Source of the DNA: Sinonovacula constricta
Taxonomy: Eukaryota > Mollusca > Bivalvia > Cardiida > Solecurtidae
NCBI GenBank assembly: GCA_007844125.1
Contig: CM017558.1
Location: 51,543,831-51,607,830 of the forward strand
DNA length: 64,000 nucleotides
Direction of reading: 5' to 3'
Made by a program: the position numbers and the translations under genes. Below, piece after piece: positions 11,792 to 23,810 of the stretch (position 1 is its first letter; each line of letters starts with the position of its first letter). The notes under the pieces are model-generated. The model was not told where the DNA came from and ran no database searches. It saw nothing but the letters and a program-made list of their open reading frames with translations.

Positions 11792-13035
11792 GTATACCAT
11801 TAAAATATGTTAATTTACGATATTTACTCAGAATATGGCTGAACATGTACTTGTCTTAAACCTGCCACTGACTTTGAGCTGTATACATCATGTACATCGC
11901 GTAACTTTGATTCCAGATTTATACAGCGAACAAAGCGATTGTACATATTTTAATCAAACTAATTTTGAATTAGTGTTTTGATTAACTTATTCTCTGGAAA
12001 CATATAATGTTTATTGTATGTTGAAATACTTAGCCTAAGTAATAAGAGTGTGTTCACATATGATCTTGTCAGTGGCTTTTTATATACATTTTATATCATT
12101 TTACAGAAAATTGTTGAGGAGAGGTTTTGGTTTCCATTTAATGATTTACCCTTGTCTTTACATTTTAGCATTTTTCAATTTATGCTCATTTACTGAAACT
12201 TTGATGAACCATATTCAATCTTAGCTGAAATATCATGACTGGTTACTTAAACTTATATGAGTTTGTCTGCCTTTAAAGATCTTAATGCATCATCAAACTG
12301 CGCATGCGTATGCGTCATCAATAAACAGTACAATGATTGACTTATCCGTTAATATACTACATGTATTTGAATATAGAATACAGTATGGATCACATTATAC
12401 TTAACGTATTGTACTGTCTCTAAATTTATAACGGAAATAACTCACTCACGTCTAGTGTATGGTTTTGGATGGTATACATTTAAATGGAAAAAAGGTTTTA
12501 CAATGGTTTGTAAATGCCAACTATAATATTCCTACGGCACCTTAATTATGTTAATCACAGAATAGTACATTTATGTCAAAATTGCTACAATCCAGCTGTG
12601 TTCACATGTATCTCATACTAATAACCAAATAAAGCGGCCACAGGTCAGAAAATTTCTGATTAAGATCTGTTATGTTTGAATGCACGTTTGTTGTTCGGAT
12701 GTTTTACTGCTTGCACATCCATTGTTTCACCCGCCTTTCAATTTCCTGTAACTTCGTACTAATAACATCCAGGATTGTTGTACTAATGATGATCTGACAC
12801 AGTACACAATGCATGCGACCAAGCAAGTTAAAACTGTTCTAATTCCAATCACTGATCTCAATTAAAGTTTATGCAACGTAATTTGGTCTTGTATTTATAT
12901 CCCATCCCAATAAATTGTGTGTGTCTCTATCCTCTGTGTGCAGTAGTTGTTTTCTTAGTTGATATTGGTGAATTTTACAGTGCCATACTGTGTGTAGATG
13001 TTGCACCAAAATAATGAGCGAGCATAGACACATAC
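11792..13035. other. Intergenic, no gene seen
   Basis: AT-rich sequence with scattered short frames. No repeat array, RNA gene or domain was recognised. Confidence 0.6.
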
Positions 13036-13242
13036 CAGACAGCTACTGGAAACATCGGAATCAACTTCAGGGAGCAGCATATGATCTGGGTATGATTTAT
13101 TTGAAAACAATTCGATAGCATTATTCATGAGAGAAACAAATATACCGTTAACATATTTAAGTTGCATTGTTGTTACAAACACGACGTATCTGGTGCTTTG
13201 AGACGATCCCTCGGTGACGTTTGTCACGTGATCCGCTGTACC
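13036..13242 (-). CDS. Candidate internal coding exon, unknown gene
   Basis: The minus strand shows an acceptor-like CACTTTAG followed by 207 nt (exactly 69 codons, phase 0 at both ends) without a stop, then a donor GTATGT. The peptide begins GTADHVTNVTEGSSQS and is rich in Val, Ser and Thr, with two N-glycosylation sequons (NVT and NKS). A cell-surface or secreted protein would fit, but no family was recognised. No in-frame ATG is needed for an internal exon. Partner exons were not found on either side. Confidence 0.25.
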
Positions 13243-15404
13243 CTAAAGTGTTTCATTTCTACCCAAATTGATGTCCATCAAATCTGAAACGTTTTGCAAA
13301 GAAATACAGGTCCGAGATTAAAATTACTAGCATTTTTAAATTTATATTCTGTATTTCTGAAACATTTGTTTCTAATGCGTATGCAGCGGAAATGTCGTTA
13401 GTGATCCGCTACACCCCGAACGACTGTATATTATCGGCTGGACCTATTATTATAAATCAAAAGAATAATAAATATTTTATACAAGTAACATACACAGACA
13501 TTTCAATTTAACACTGCCTGTAATTCCGTGTTGCAGTGGCAACTTGCATCTCCTGTCATACCGACGGTACCAGGTTCGATTCGTATTTGGGACCGAACAT
13601 TGTTTAGCTGCATTGTTATTTTATTATTCTTAGCAACTTTTTTAATTACTTATTATTTATGGCAACTTTTAAGAAGTTATGTTTTCAATAATTTAGCAAC
13701 ATTCATGGAAGCTTGGATCATTTAGAAACTTACCTTTTGTATTGCATCTGTATTTAAGGGAAACTTGGTCATAGTGTAACATTTTTTTAACCGGAAGTGA
13801 AAGAAACTGGATCTTTTCTAAGTTACATATTCGTCTGCGTGTACCTATACCGGCTCCATAAAAAACACGTCAAATGACATACTTTTCATGTGAAATTTAT
13901 GTATGCAGATCGAGTATTCCAAAACCAGTTGCACTAATGTTGTTTTTCCATGTTTAAATTGTTACGTACCTCAAACAACTGTACTTGTGTTCTAAGCTTT
14001 CTTTTGTTGTTTTTCCATGTTATATTGGGAAAAATTGCCATTTAAGTTTATTTTATCATTATATTGTTTATCGCCAGTGACACAATATATAATCATAAAT
14101 GATTAGTTTTAATTAATTACACTATCTTTAATGTACTTATATAGCTTTATCGTTCTTTTCCTGCTTCTGAAGCCTTAGACTGTACTATCTTGTTCAGCCA
14201 GTAGCTACGTTGTTATCTGGGCCAAACGACATATTATGTCCAAACACGTGTAGTGAACACCCCCTTTTGGCGCGTAACTTTTGACCAATCAGATGATCGT
14301 ATTCCACCTCATTTATTTTACGGACACACACACACGCACGCACGCATGCACGCACGCATGCACGCACGTCGGTTTCTGTATTAAGTACTAGTAAATAATT
14401 GCCAGAACACGTTTAAGACATAAATGCTTCAAATGTTTTCTTCTGTACATACTGTTTCTGTATGATATTCGTGCACTTTACAAGACTATGTTGTCCGTGA
14501 TAACTATGTGTCTGGGTAAGGTGTGGATTAATATAGGCTCTGTTCTGTACCGATACAAATGAATAAAACTTGCAATAATATGATAATCATATGAAGTATC
14601 ATTATTGATTTAAGAACTATTTGATAGCATACGGATGATTGTTGCATGCACCTTCCACATTTGTTTACACACCTCACTGTGTATAAGAGCAATACCTGTA
14701 TGTAATTTGTCGTCTATAAACTAACGCATCAACACAACGAGACGTATTTACAAGCAATCCTCTACAATAACCTCAATAAGGCTACAGTTAAGTTTTACGC
14801 AAGCCAACACAAGCAAACACAAAAGACGACGCAACGTGATAGGTGTTGGTATTATTTAAATTCCATGAATTAAAACGAAATAATTACCACAAACCTCTTG
14901 TCAATAGTGTATTACGTGGAAAGCTATTTTCGACATTTTAATACACAGAGTGTACATATACTACTTACGAAAGCCGCATCTTGCCAGGAAAAAAAGTATT
15001 TGCTTATCCCGCTGAAACAAGATTTTTTCTCGTAATAATGGCAAAATCATCTTACTATAACAAGGTACTTACATGGAACAAAGAAATATATGTCGTAATA
15101 ACATAATAAAATTATTATGCTAAAACTATTACGAGATATCATCTCATTATTCGGATATACTTTTCTAACATGAGACGAGCATCTATCTTTTTCGATATTT
15201 TTTTTAATTTTTACTTATTTGCACTGTCACCATTTCGTAACTATTAGAGACATAAGCTGTTAATTATTCCTCGCTAATAGTGATAATTAGAAAACGTTGT
15301 ACAACATTATTCGATTGTTATATTCGCATCTGTGCTATGTCTGTGTGGATGGCGTTTATATGTAAAAGTTAACGTCAACATTTCTCATCTTAGAACATAT
15401 GAAA
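13243..15404. other. Intergenic, one short microsatellite
   Basis: AT-rich sequence with a CA/CG-rich microsatellite at about 14325-14368 (CACACACACGCACG type). TGATCCGCT appears in two short related stretches (about 13229 and 13401). No convincing gene or RNA was seen. Confidence 0.6.
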
Positions 15405-17875
15405 GTATATGATAGTTTATTTAGTACAATTTCAGGCCGACAAGCCCATCAGTACAGGTCATACAAAAGACAACAGTAAGATATTTGGTCAATGGCAAAG
15501 GTACAAATTATATGCATACAAACTTCGATACATATTTTATGTGTGTAGTACAATAAAGTAGAGCATATTAAAGACCAAACAAAACAGTTTGCTATTCAAA
15601 ATATTTTAAAGCTTCTGATCTTCGTTTAAAGTCTCTGTAAGCGTACATTGCTAAATGTCTTATTGGACAAACGTTTTTCGTTTGCAAAAGTTCTTTAAGT
15701 TTAAACATATTTGGATGCTTCCAAAAATAAGAGGGTATATACTTTTATCGAAATTCGTTATACATGGAACATTCATTGATAAAATGACATTCGTCTTCCA
15801 CTGCATTGCAGAATGGACATTTTAGTTCATGTACTGGTGTTGCATTTGGTCTGCGCCACCTGCCGGTTTCTATTCGTAACAGATGTGATGATACTCTAAG
15901 ACGCGTAAGGTGCGACCATAAACCTTCTTACATGTATTGCATTTAAGTACGGTTGACAATCAAAAGTAGAAATAAGTGTGTAAAATGTTGCACGTGATGA
16001 ATTATGCAGTTGCTTATGCAATAGTTGTACATAACAATCTTTGACTCATCGTTTGAACACGTTTAAAACACATTAACACTTTGCACACCTTGGTTGAGCC
16101 ACACATGATTAAAACATAAGCATTCTAATATATATTTAACATTGTTTGCCCAAGACTTTGTGTTTGGTTTTAGTTGTAGGTCATTGATCATGGCTGTATA
16201 TATAATTCTTATGTATTTTATTTCTTCGCTTCCAACTACTTCAAGCCAGAACTTAACAAAAGCTGTTAGTCTTCTATATTGTAAAGGTCATTGCCCTAAC
16301 TCTCCATGCACGAAACTATTTTATGTTTGTGATTTAACATCTAACAGTTGTTTAAGGTGGATTCTCTCAATCTGTTGGACTGACTTACAACACCCGACTT
16401 CCTGTACATAGTTTAGAATTGGGCATATTATTTTGTCAAAAATAAGTAATACGTAATACCAAGTTAGGTAATATCAAGTTATAGTCTACTATCAAGCTTC
16501 TGCTTGTTCAGCCGACTTTACAGTTTACCCCCTGGTCATTGGGTATATTCGTCAATCCCGTACAATGGCAGCCAACACATGGCGCTGGGAAGTCATATTA
16601 CTGACCCGAGTAACCCTGGCAGGTACCCATTTATACACCTGGGTGAAGTGGAATAATTCGAGGTAAATTTCTTGCTCAAGGAAATTAGCGGTGACCTGAC
16701 CGGGGTTCGAACCACGGACCCCGTGATCCAGAGTCGTGCGTCCTACCACTGGGCTATTCCGCTCCAATACTTAATGATACTAAAATACTTAATGCGTGAC
16801 CTACTGAGATATCTGTAAACTTGTAGAGATAACTTTTCATTTTAAACATAAGAGCTTGTTTTGATAGATTTTCTTGTGTAAATGGACCGCCTGATGTAAA
16901 AAAATATTTAGGTAACAAAAGCTGTTAACAATTTCAAGATCTGTTCCATTGTATTTAAAAACAAGTACACGTCTTATTTTACCAGACCTTTAAAATATAA
17001 TTATTTTAGTTTTTACCACATTAATCACCATTAATTTCTAGCGACCACAGTTCTTTTTCAGAATATCTAGTCCATTTTGGAAGTCAGTTTCACAATCAGA
17101 CAACATAACAACATCGTCTGGATATAACAATATATACATTTTAACAGCACATAAATTATTGCTTTTAAAACCACCACCAGCTAGAGTTTCTTCAATATCG
17201 TTTATAAATACAACGTATATAGGGAAAAGAGAAATAAAGGCATACCCCCCACCCATCCCCATGGGCGACCACAATCGTACACGAGTAACTATCACTAACA
17301 TGGTAGTTGTACTTAACTTTATATTTTACCTGATTATACATAGATAGTTTTATATTTAGCATCTCCCCTTTTACCCCGTACTTAAGTTTATAAATACCAC
17401 AGGTTTTCTCTAACTACCAGGTCGTAGGCCTTACTCAAATGAACTCATGCACAAAAGTTTATTTTCTCAATAAGATAGTGGTCAATGATCCCATTAAGAA
17501 CAACAATATTATCTATTGTGCCCATTGTCTTCCTAAAACCTTCATATGCTTCAACGTTAACATAGTTTTTGGCCCATAGTGTTAATCTATTATTTAGTAC
17601 ACGTGTAAACAGTTTACCTAAGTGGCTTACCAACGTGATTCCGTGGTAGTTACTTTTACATCATGAATACTCCATTTCATGCAAAGGTAATGATATATCC
17701 CTCGGCCCATATATTCGGAAAATGGCCTTAAGTAAATATATTATTAAAGAGAGTCCATAGATATTGAACCAAGTGCTCTATGCCATATTTGAGGCATTCT
17801 TTAATAATGAGGTCCACATCACTAGACACGCACAGTCGTTAACTTATTGCAGGTTTTTCTTATTTTACTATTTAA
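15405..17875 (-). pseudogene. Decayed LINE, reverse transcriptase to 3' end
   Basis: The minus strand carries ordered pieces of a non-LTR reverse transcriptase ORF. Around 17640-17870 is a region like KEC.KYGIEHLVQYLWTLFNN. At 17445-17633 is SHLGKLFTRVLNNRL..GFRK..GTIDNIVVLNGIIDHYL. At 17038-17230 is the catalytic box, here LYPDDVVMLSD (usually YADD). At 16780-17040 is a thumb-like region ending in SYLYKFTDIS, and at 16160-16440 is a C-terminal region (..QQIERIHLKQLL..). At 15610-15910 is a terminal Cys/His part, CPFCNAVEDECHFINECSMY. A 3' end with AATAAA lies near 15416. Several frameshifts and stops show it is dead. The endonuclease part is absent. The SINE at 16545-16765 sits within it. 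Confidence 0.85.
16545..16765 (-). mobile_element. tRNA-derived SINE inserted in the LINE remnant
   Basis: Reading on the minus strand from 16765, the head is tRNA-like: GGAGCGGAATAGCCCAGTGG holds an A box, and GGTTCGAACCCC about 45 nt later is a B box. A body containing CACCCAGGTG..AATGGGTACCTG follows, reminiscent of conserved SINE core domains in invertebrates; the exact domain name is not claimed. It interrupts the LINE pseudogene and so is younger. The tRNA-like head continues into a SINE body, so this is not a tRNA gene. Confidence 0.8.
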
Positions 17876-18352
17876 CCACTGTATTGTGGATTGTCATTTA
17901 AACTACCACACTAAATATTCACCTTTATTGAGATGTATGTAAACTACCGCTTAAATAGCACCAAGTTTAAGTAAGGACATTGATAACAGAATATGTCATT
18001 TTAACTTGAGCCTACATCAAGTGAAAACAGAACAGAAAAAAAGACGAGTCAGTAAATGTCGGCAAATTGGTAAATAAATAGGATTTTTCATCATGTTTTG
18101 ACCGATTCATTAGTATTTGTGACATCCCGCGTCTCATATGATGTTATGTCATCGCCATGTTGTGACTCGACTCTATGTTAACTATATGTAAACTTGCAAA
18201 CTACTTCGATCGCATTGTGTTCTGTTTAGAGACAACCAAGACTTTTAACATGAATAAAAATTGGATAAATTTTTTATCAACTACAATAATAATCTAGGCA
18301 GACATCTCGATATAACAGTAAATTATTATTTTTTTTTACTTTATTTGAATTG
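17876..18352. other. Unique sequence left of the tandem duplication
   Basis: AT-rich sequence with no recognised feature. It ends where similarity between 18353 onward and 30852 onward begins, so it marks the left edge of duplication copy A. Confidence 0.6.
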
Positions 18353-18719
18353 ACAAATACGACAAGGAAAATGTCATTGAATGGTTGATAATAAAGACTT
18401 AACTCACCGGGGCATGTTTAATGTGTGTTTTGTGTTCCCTGGATAAGCAAACTTTATGTTCGATTGTTGCTAACGTGCTTCGAAGCTTCACGACCAGGAC
18501 TACATTCTGTCCTCAAAAATTCATTTCGATATATGTATGAGTGCGTAAAGGATCTTCACAAAATAGGTATCTAGACATTTCTATCTCAGCTCAAGTTATG
18601 TTAACAAACTGAGTTTTCGCCTTCTTTCGTTTTTCTAACTAGCATACAATTTCCTGTTGTTCAATTGTGTTTGATTGCTCTTTTCATGTAATACGTTCGT
18701 CACTTAGTACGGATATAAA

Positions 18720-19920
18720 TAATCACATTTATAGCCCAATCTTCACCAAACTTGGTCAGAATGATGGTCTGCATGAAATATTGAATGAGTTCAAGACTAG
18801 ATCAGGTAGGGTCACTTGGTACAGATATCTATAATCACATTTATAGCCCAATCTTCAACAAACTTGGTCAGAATGTTTGTCTGCATGAAATCTTGAATGG
18901 GTTCAAGACTGGGTCACAAAGTGTTTCACTAGGTCAAATCTTAGACAAAGCTTGTGAACACACTAGAATAGGTAAATAAGAAAAGGTCCTATCAAAATTT
19001 CCACAGATATTTAAATTTAATCTAGCAGTAGACAAAGGCAAACAAGGTAAAGGTAAATGTGACAAAAACACAGAGACGAGACATAACACACATAAAGAAA
19101 AACCATCAGTTACCGCCTTGGAACGGTCAATCGGCAAAAGGGCCGACTGGGGTGCTTAAACCTGGTTTGTGGAGCGCTCCAACCTCGCACTTCCTGAAGG
19201 TTTTTCTAGCAAACAAACAGTGTAAATAACAATATCCACATTTATAGCCCAATCCTCACCTAACCAGAATGGTTGCCTGCATGAAATCTTGGATGAGCTC
19301 ATTATTGGGTCGTGTGGGTAATAAAAGATCACTAGGTCACATTTTAGAAGATGCTTTTGAACACACTAGAGGCCCAATTTATGGCACAATCTTCATCAAA
19401 CATAATCAAAATGTATGCCTGCATGAAATTTTGGAAGAGTTCATGACTGGGTCAAAAAGTAGGTCCCTATGTCAAATTTTAGAAAAAGCTTGTGAACATA
19501 CTAGAGGTCACATTTACAGCCCAATCTTCACCAAACTTGGTCAAAATGTTTGTCTGCATGAAATCTTAGGTGAGTTTATTATTGGGTTACCTGGGGTCAA
19601 ATCCTAGAAAAAGCTTGTGAATACACTAGCGACCACCCTTTTGCCTGCAAGAAATCTTGCGTGAGATTGTAACAAGGTCAAGTGGTTTCAAACACTTGTT
19701 CACTAGATCATATTGTAGAAAAGAAACCTTGTAAATACGTTTAGAGGCCACATTGATGGCCCAATCTTCACCAAACTTTGCCAGAATGTTTGCCAGTATG
19801 AATTCCTAGATATGTTTTGAAGTGGGTCACTTGGATTCACTAGGTCACTAGGTAAAATTCTAGAAAATAAGTCCAGTGGCTACACTAATGGCCCAATCTT
19901 CACCAAAGATCCCTAAATTA
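18720..19920 (+). repeat. Minisatellite-like repeat, copy A
   Basis: Irregular units of roughly 110-140 bp marked by CCCAATCTTCACCAAACTTGG, GTCTGCATGAAATCTTG, GGGTCA, CACTAGGTCA and AAAGCTTGTGAACACACTAG. At least six units can be followed. A retroelement 3' fragment (18968-19235) interrupts the array. Short open frames here (for example 19269-19607) only reflect the repeat. Confidence 0.85.
18968..19235 (-). mobile_element. 3' fragment of a YLDD-type retroelement, copy A
   Basis: It starts at the same terminus, GGTAAATAAGAAAAGGTCC, as the larger element at 27466-29000, and carries the same landmarks: GTTACCGCCTTGGAACGGTC, GGGGTGCTTAAACC and GAGCGCTCCAACCTCGCACTTCC. In the larger copy these lie 3' of the reverse transcriptase, so this is a 5'-truncated piece. 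It is present at the matching place in copy B, so it predates the duplication. Confidence 0.75.
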
Positions 19921-22160
19921 AATAACTCTTAATTACTTGACGCCAGATATGAGCTTACTAAAAGCCTGCCTTCGTTTCTCTCTTGTTACATTTAAAGTTT
20001 AGCAATAACAGAAATAGAAATTTTCTTCATTATCAGTATCAGAGTTTGATTTGAATAACAACTTTTCTGCAAATCCGATACAAGTCTAAAATATGACCCA
20101 TAGACGATTACAGTAATTTTACCGTGCAGGTTAGCCGATAGCGATCAGCCAGTGTTCTAACTGCTGTTATATGCCTTTTATAGCTTTAAGAACACACACT
20201 AATATCCAACGGTCTCTTTGCATCAAGGTATGTGCTAAATGGATATTAATCGTACATTGTATATACGATTAGATTATTAGACGTCTTTTGCTTAGTCCTA
20301 GTACGTTCAGAAAAGCGAAAATTTAATACTAACACACGGCTGCCTCTACTTCCCGCTGTTGTATTTACAGGAATGAAAAAATGACATCTCTAACAAACCT
20401 CATCAAACTCGGTCACATTTTGAGACTTTTATAGGCGATTTCTTTTTACATTAGAAATTTTGATCATATTGTAGGCCACCTCGCGTGGCAGCAAATGAAA
20501 TGATAATGCTGCATGTTAATGATAATGTTCAGCCAATCAATGCAGGCTGCACTGTTCTTTATTACCGTTATTTGGTCCAAATTTGACTGCTTTAGATAAA
20601 TATTATTTTATAGAAAATTGCACAAATATTACATATTACATTAACAACGTTCAATATAGAACAACATATATCAGTAACAGTTTGTACAGGTAACTAATTT
20701 TAATTCACATAAAAATGTAATTGATTAACACAACACTTTGCAAGAAATAGTTTCAGCATTACAAATATATGACCACTTCACAACAGAAACAAACGATAAA
20801 CTAACTCATACTTATATCATATCAATAACAAAAACCTATGACATTTGTAGCATAAAAATAGCAACATCTTTAACATCTTATGATTTGTGTCACACAGTGA
20901 TCTTTCCTTAAAATACAAATGACGGCCTTCATACAAAAGATCATACAAACGAAAACTTCATCTGTACGGAATGTTCGCGCTTACCAAAACCCAAAACAAC
21001 AATATTGTATATTAAAGTGAACAACGAAGTACTTATCTTGACATACAAGAAGTGACCAGTCTCTATATTACACTAGAAAGATTTTATTTAAAAGTGAAAT
21101 AGTTTTCGGACATTACCTCCTGGATACAGGCCACGACATTATTATCACTATAGAAAATCTGTTTGCCTACAAAAAGTAAACAGGTATTCAGGCCACATAT
21201 ACGTGAATTGCAGTTATTGATTTGATATGTACACTTTCCACAAGAAGCATGTAGCCACAACTTAACAAAAGTAATATACGTTATAATACGCGATCCTTAG
21301 CAAATTTTGAATAGAATATATAAGAAATGACATAACAACATATAGATAAAACACACGATTATACACTTGTTTGATATCTTATCATTAAAGTCTTTACAAA
21401 CACCGTGCTCACGTTATATCAATTTTAAAATGTAAAAACTAAAGTTGCTTTATTCTCTATCCAGCTATGTCGTGTCGTATTAACCACACTGTTGTCATTT
21501 TCCGAGGAAGTAGATAAATATAAATGAATATGTAAACACGTGTCTCACTTCGAATGTTAATTTAATGTTAATAATCTTTATAAAGATTTATACAATATGT
21601 ACAGTGATATATCGTGTATAGATTGAAAACATGATGTTCATGTAATTATATAATATTTTGTACACACTAAACCATCCCTCCAACACACAATAGCTTAATG
21701 AACTGCACACAATAATTTTGGTGTAGCCTCACCAGCAACACATTATATACACAATTGAGCTTTTAAACATGCAGCATACGTAGATTTTAGGTTAGGTATA
21801 AGCATACCACCACTTTGACACATGGACATTATTTAAAGTTCTAAATGTGACAGCATTCAAATCAAATATATTAAGTATTAAGTATTAAGGTATAGAAAAA
21901 TAAAGTTATTCATTCTACAATCATTATTGAATTTTCAGATCAATTACGATAATTTTGTCTACTGTTTACACATTTTAAAGAAAAAAAAATAACAAAGTAA
22001 AATAATTATGCTAATATGCATTTGATACACTCTCCTAATAAATCGATACTGTCATATGTTCTTTCCTTGTTTGTGTTCATGTATTTATTTGAATTATTTA
22101 TGCTGTAAAGAAACGAAACACATTATTTTAATCACGAATGTTTAAAGAACATTATTCATA
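19921..22160. other. Duplicated AT-rich non-coding segment, copy A
   Basis: Sequence shared almost end to end with about 32330-34520 of copy B. No coding domain, RNA gene or further repeat was recognised. High identity over non-coding DNA supports a fairly recent duplication. Confidence 0.6.
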
Positions 22161-22164
22161 CCTG

Positions 22165-22440
22165 TGCCTCTTATGTAAGTGTACATATCGTAAAGCACAG
22201 TTTATCAAATGAAAAGACCACCAGAGAATGGTATTATACTGTAAATACATGTACCATACAATCGGACACATTTTCACATTTACCATATATTCTGACGCAT
22301 TTACTCCAATCTTGGCCTTATTTCCCCAGTCTTTGTTTAAAAATGTCGAATGGTGTATCTCAAAGTGACTCGCTCAAAAATTACATTTGATCACTAGATT
22401 AAATTTAGATAGGATGAATCGTAACGCTTTTCAACTCTTC
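22165..22440. repeat. Segment present three times in the window, copy 1
   Basis: From GTGCCTCTTATGTAA to GATCACTAGATTAAATTTAG, this matches 34523-34800 (through the tandem duplication) and, with more divergence, 59917-60215. Shared landmarks include AAAGCACA, GACGCATTT, TCGAATGGTGTATCTCAAAG and GATCACTAGATTAAAT. The third copy lies outside the duplication, so this is a dispersed repeat or an older piece of a further duplicate. Confidence 0.7.
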
Positions 22441-23810
22441 TTAGCCGTTTATCTCAACGACCTTGAATATCTTTGCACTTCACAAGAGATTAGATATGTC
22501 ATGTGTACCAGTACTCGTCATTCACAAACAATACGCTGATTTGATAGAGACGCAACATGTTAAAAACATATTAATTGCGGATCATTATGTTCTTTCCTTC
22601 GTGTCCCGACGCAAAACTATGACCAAATTGCTTGTATGTAAAGAGGAACTATTTGGTGATATAAATATACATTACGATTTTTAAAAATAATCCTGTTTGG
22701 CCCGTTTGGTAAAGGGATGCAAAGGTTTATTGAGAAATGCCATGCACAAAGTCCATTCCTGCTACCCTTGTGTCCATTGACATAATACAAAGCCACTTTG
22801 CATATTCTCTCCCACGTGCTCTCCAAATACCTACATCGTAGAATGGATGTAATATTTTTCTGAAAACTATTACATATCTTATACTATAGTAATAAAGAGG
22901 TCTTGTACACAGAACATTTGGTTTGTTTTCCTCAGTTTTCGGCGATAACACATCGCCTTCACCAGCTCATTGGCTTAACTGGTTACTTGAGAATATCTGT
23001 ATTAATTCTCATATGACCTTGTCCTATTTCTGTCGACGGTCACGTAACAAGGATACTATCGTACATCCGTGGTAGTTTCGGCCCCTTTTCCGGATTAGAA
23101 ATTCATCTGCTGTTTAATTTATGTAGCTTCTTTCACTCTCCTCTTCCACATGTTTTATTCTGATGACATCACCTTGATATTTTCTGGTTTTAAGTTTGTT
23201 CTGACGATGTTCATAGATGGCGAATGATGCTTGAGTTTACAAATGATTATGTGTTTCTATTATTGGCTACGCGCTGGATCGCGACGCCTATATACGGAAT
23301 GCTCACTGAAATTTGCACATGTCTGTTTTGCGGGCTTTCATAACAATGATAAAATACAGGTCCTAATTAAACGGCGGTTTTTATGTATTTTTGCTTTACA
23401 TTTATATTTGTTTGCCTGTAACTTTCACACAAACATGGTAGAAAACGAGGGATTTTGGTTTATTTCTTGTTATCATTAAAATGTGTAAAGCATTGCAACG
23501 AACCAGTCCATAGCCAAAACAGTGTGCAATATGCTTGAAGAGTTCTTGGGAAAGATGTTAAGGTTTCAGATTTGGCATCGGGCAGTTCAAAATGCAAACG
23601 CTAGACCCGTAAAGTTTTTAAACAGATCTTATTCTATTTGGATAATCATTTATAAACATCCAACAATCGAATACATTTATAACAAGTATTCTTGGTCAAA
23701 AGGTTAGAGTTACAGACATTAGCACATAATTACGTAATAACATTGCTTTGTAACAACATTATTTCCATCGGGATCATTGGCATGACAGGTCGTTCTGTGT
23801 ACCGTTTCGC
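22441..23810. other. 3' flank of receptor A, no other gene seen
   Basis: Downstream of receptor A on its strand. It probably includes its 3' untranslated region. Several short frames are conserved in copy B (for example minus-strand 22727-22951), but conservation here follows from the duplication itself, and no domain was recognised. Confidence 0.5.

Noticed and set aside
16142..16411. 89-codon plus-strand frame
   Set aside because: The opposite strand holds the C-terminal region of a LINE reverse transcriptase, which explains the open frame.
16694..16765. tRNA gene
   Set aside because: A and B boxes are present, but the sequence runs on into a SINE body and the cloverleaf is imperfect. It is the head of a SINE.
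22727..22951. 74-codon minus-strand frame conserved in copy B (35089-35313)
   Set aside because: Conservation follows from the recent duplication of the whole unit. Changes are not biased to silent sites as far as can be seen, and no domain or splice context appears.
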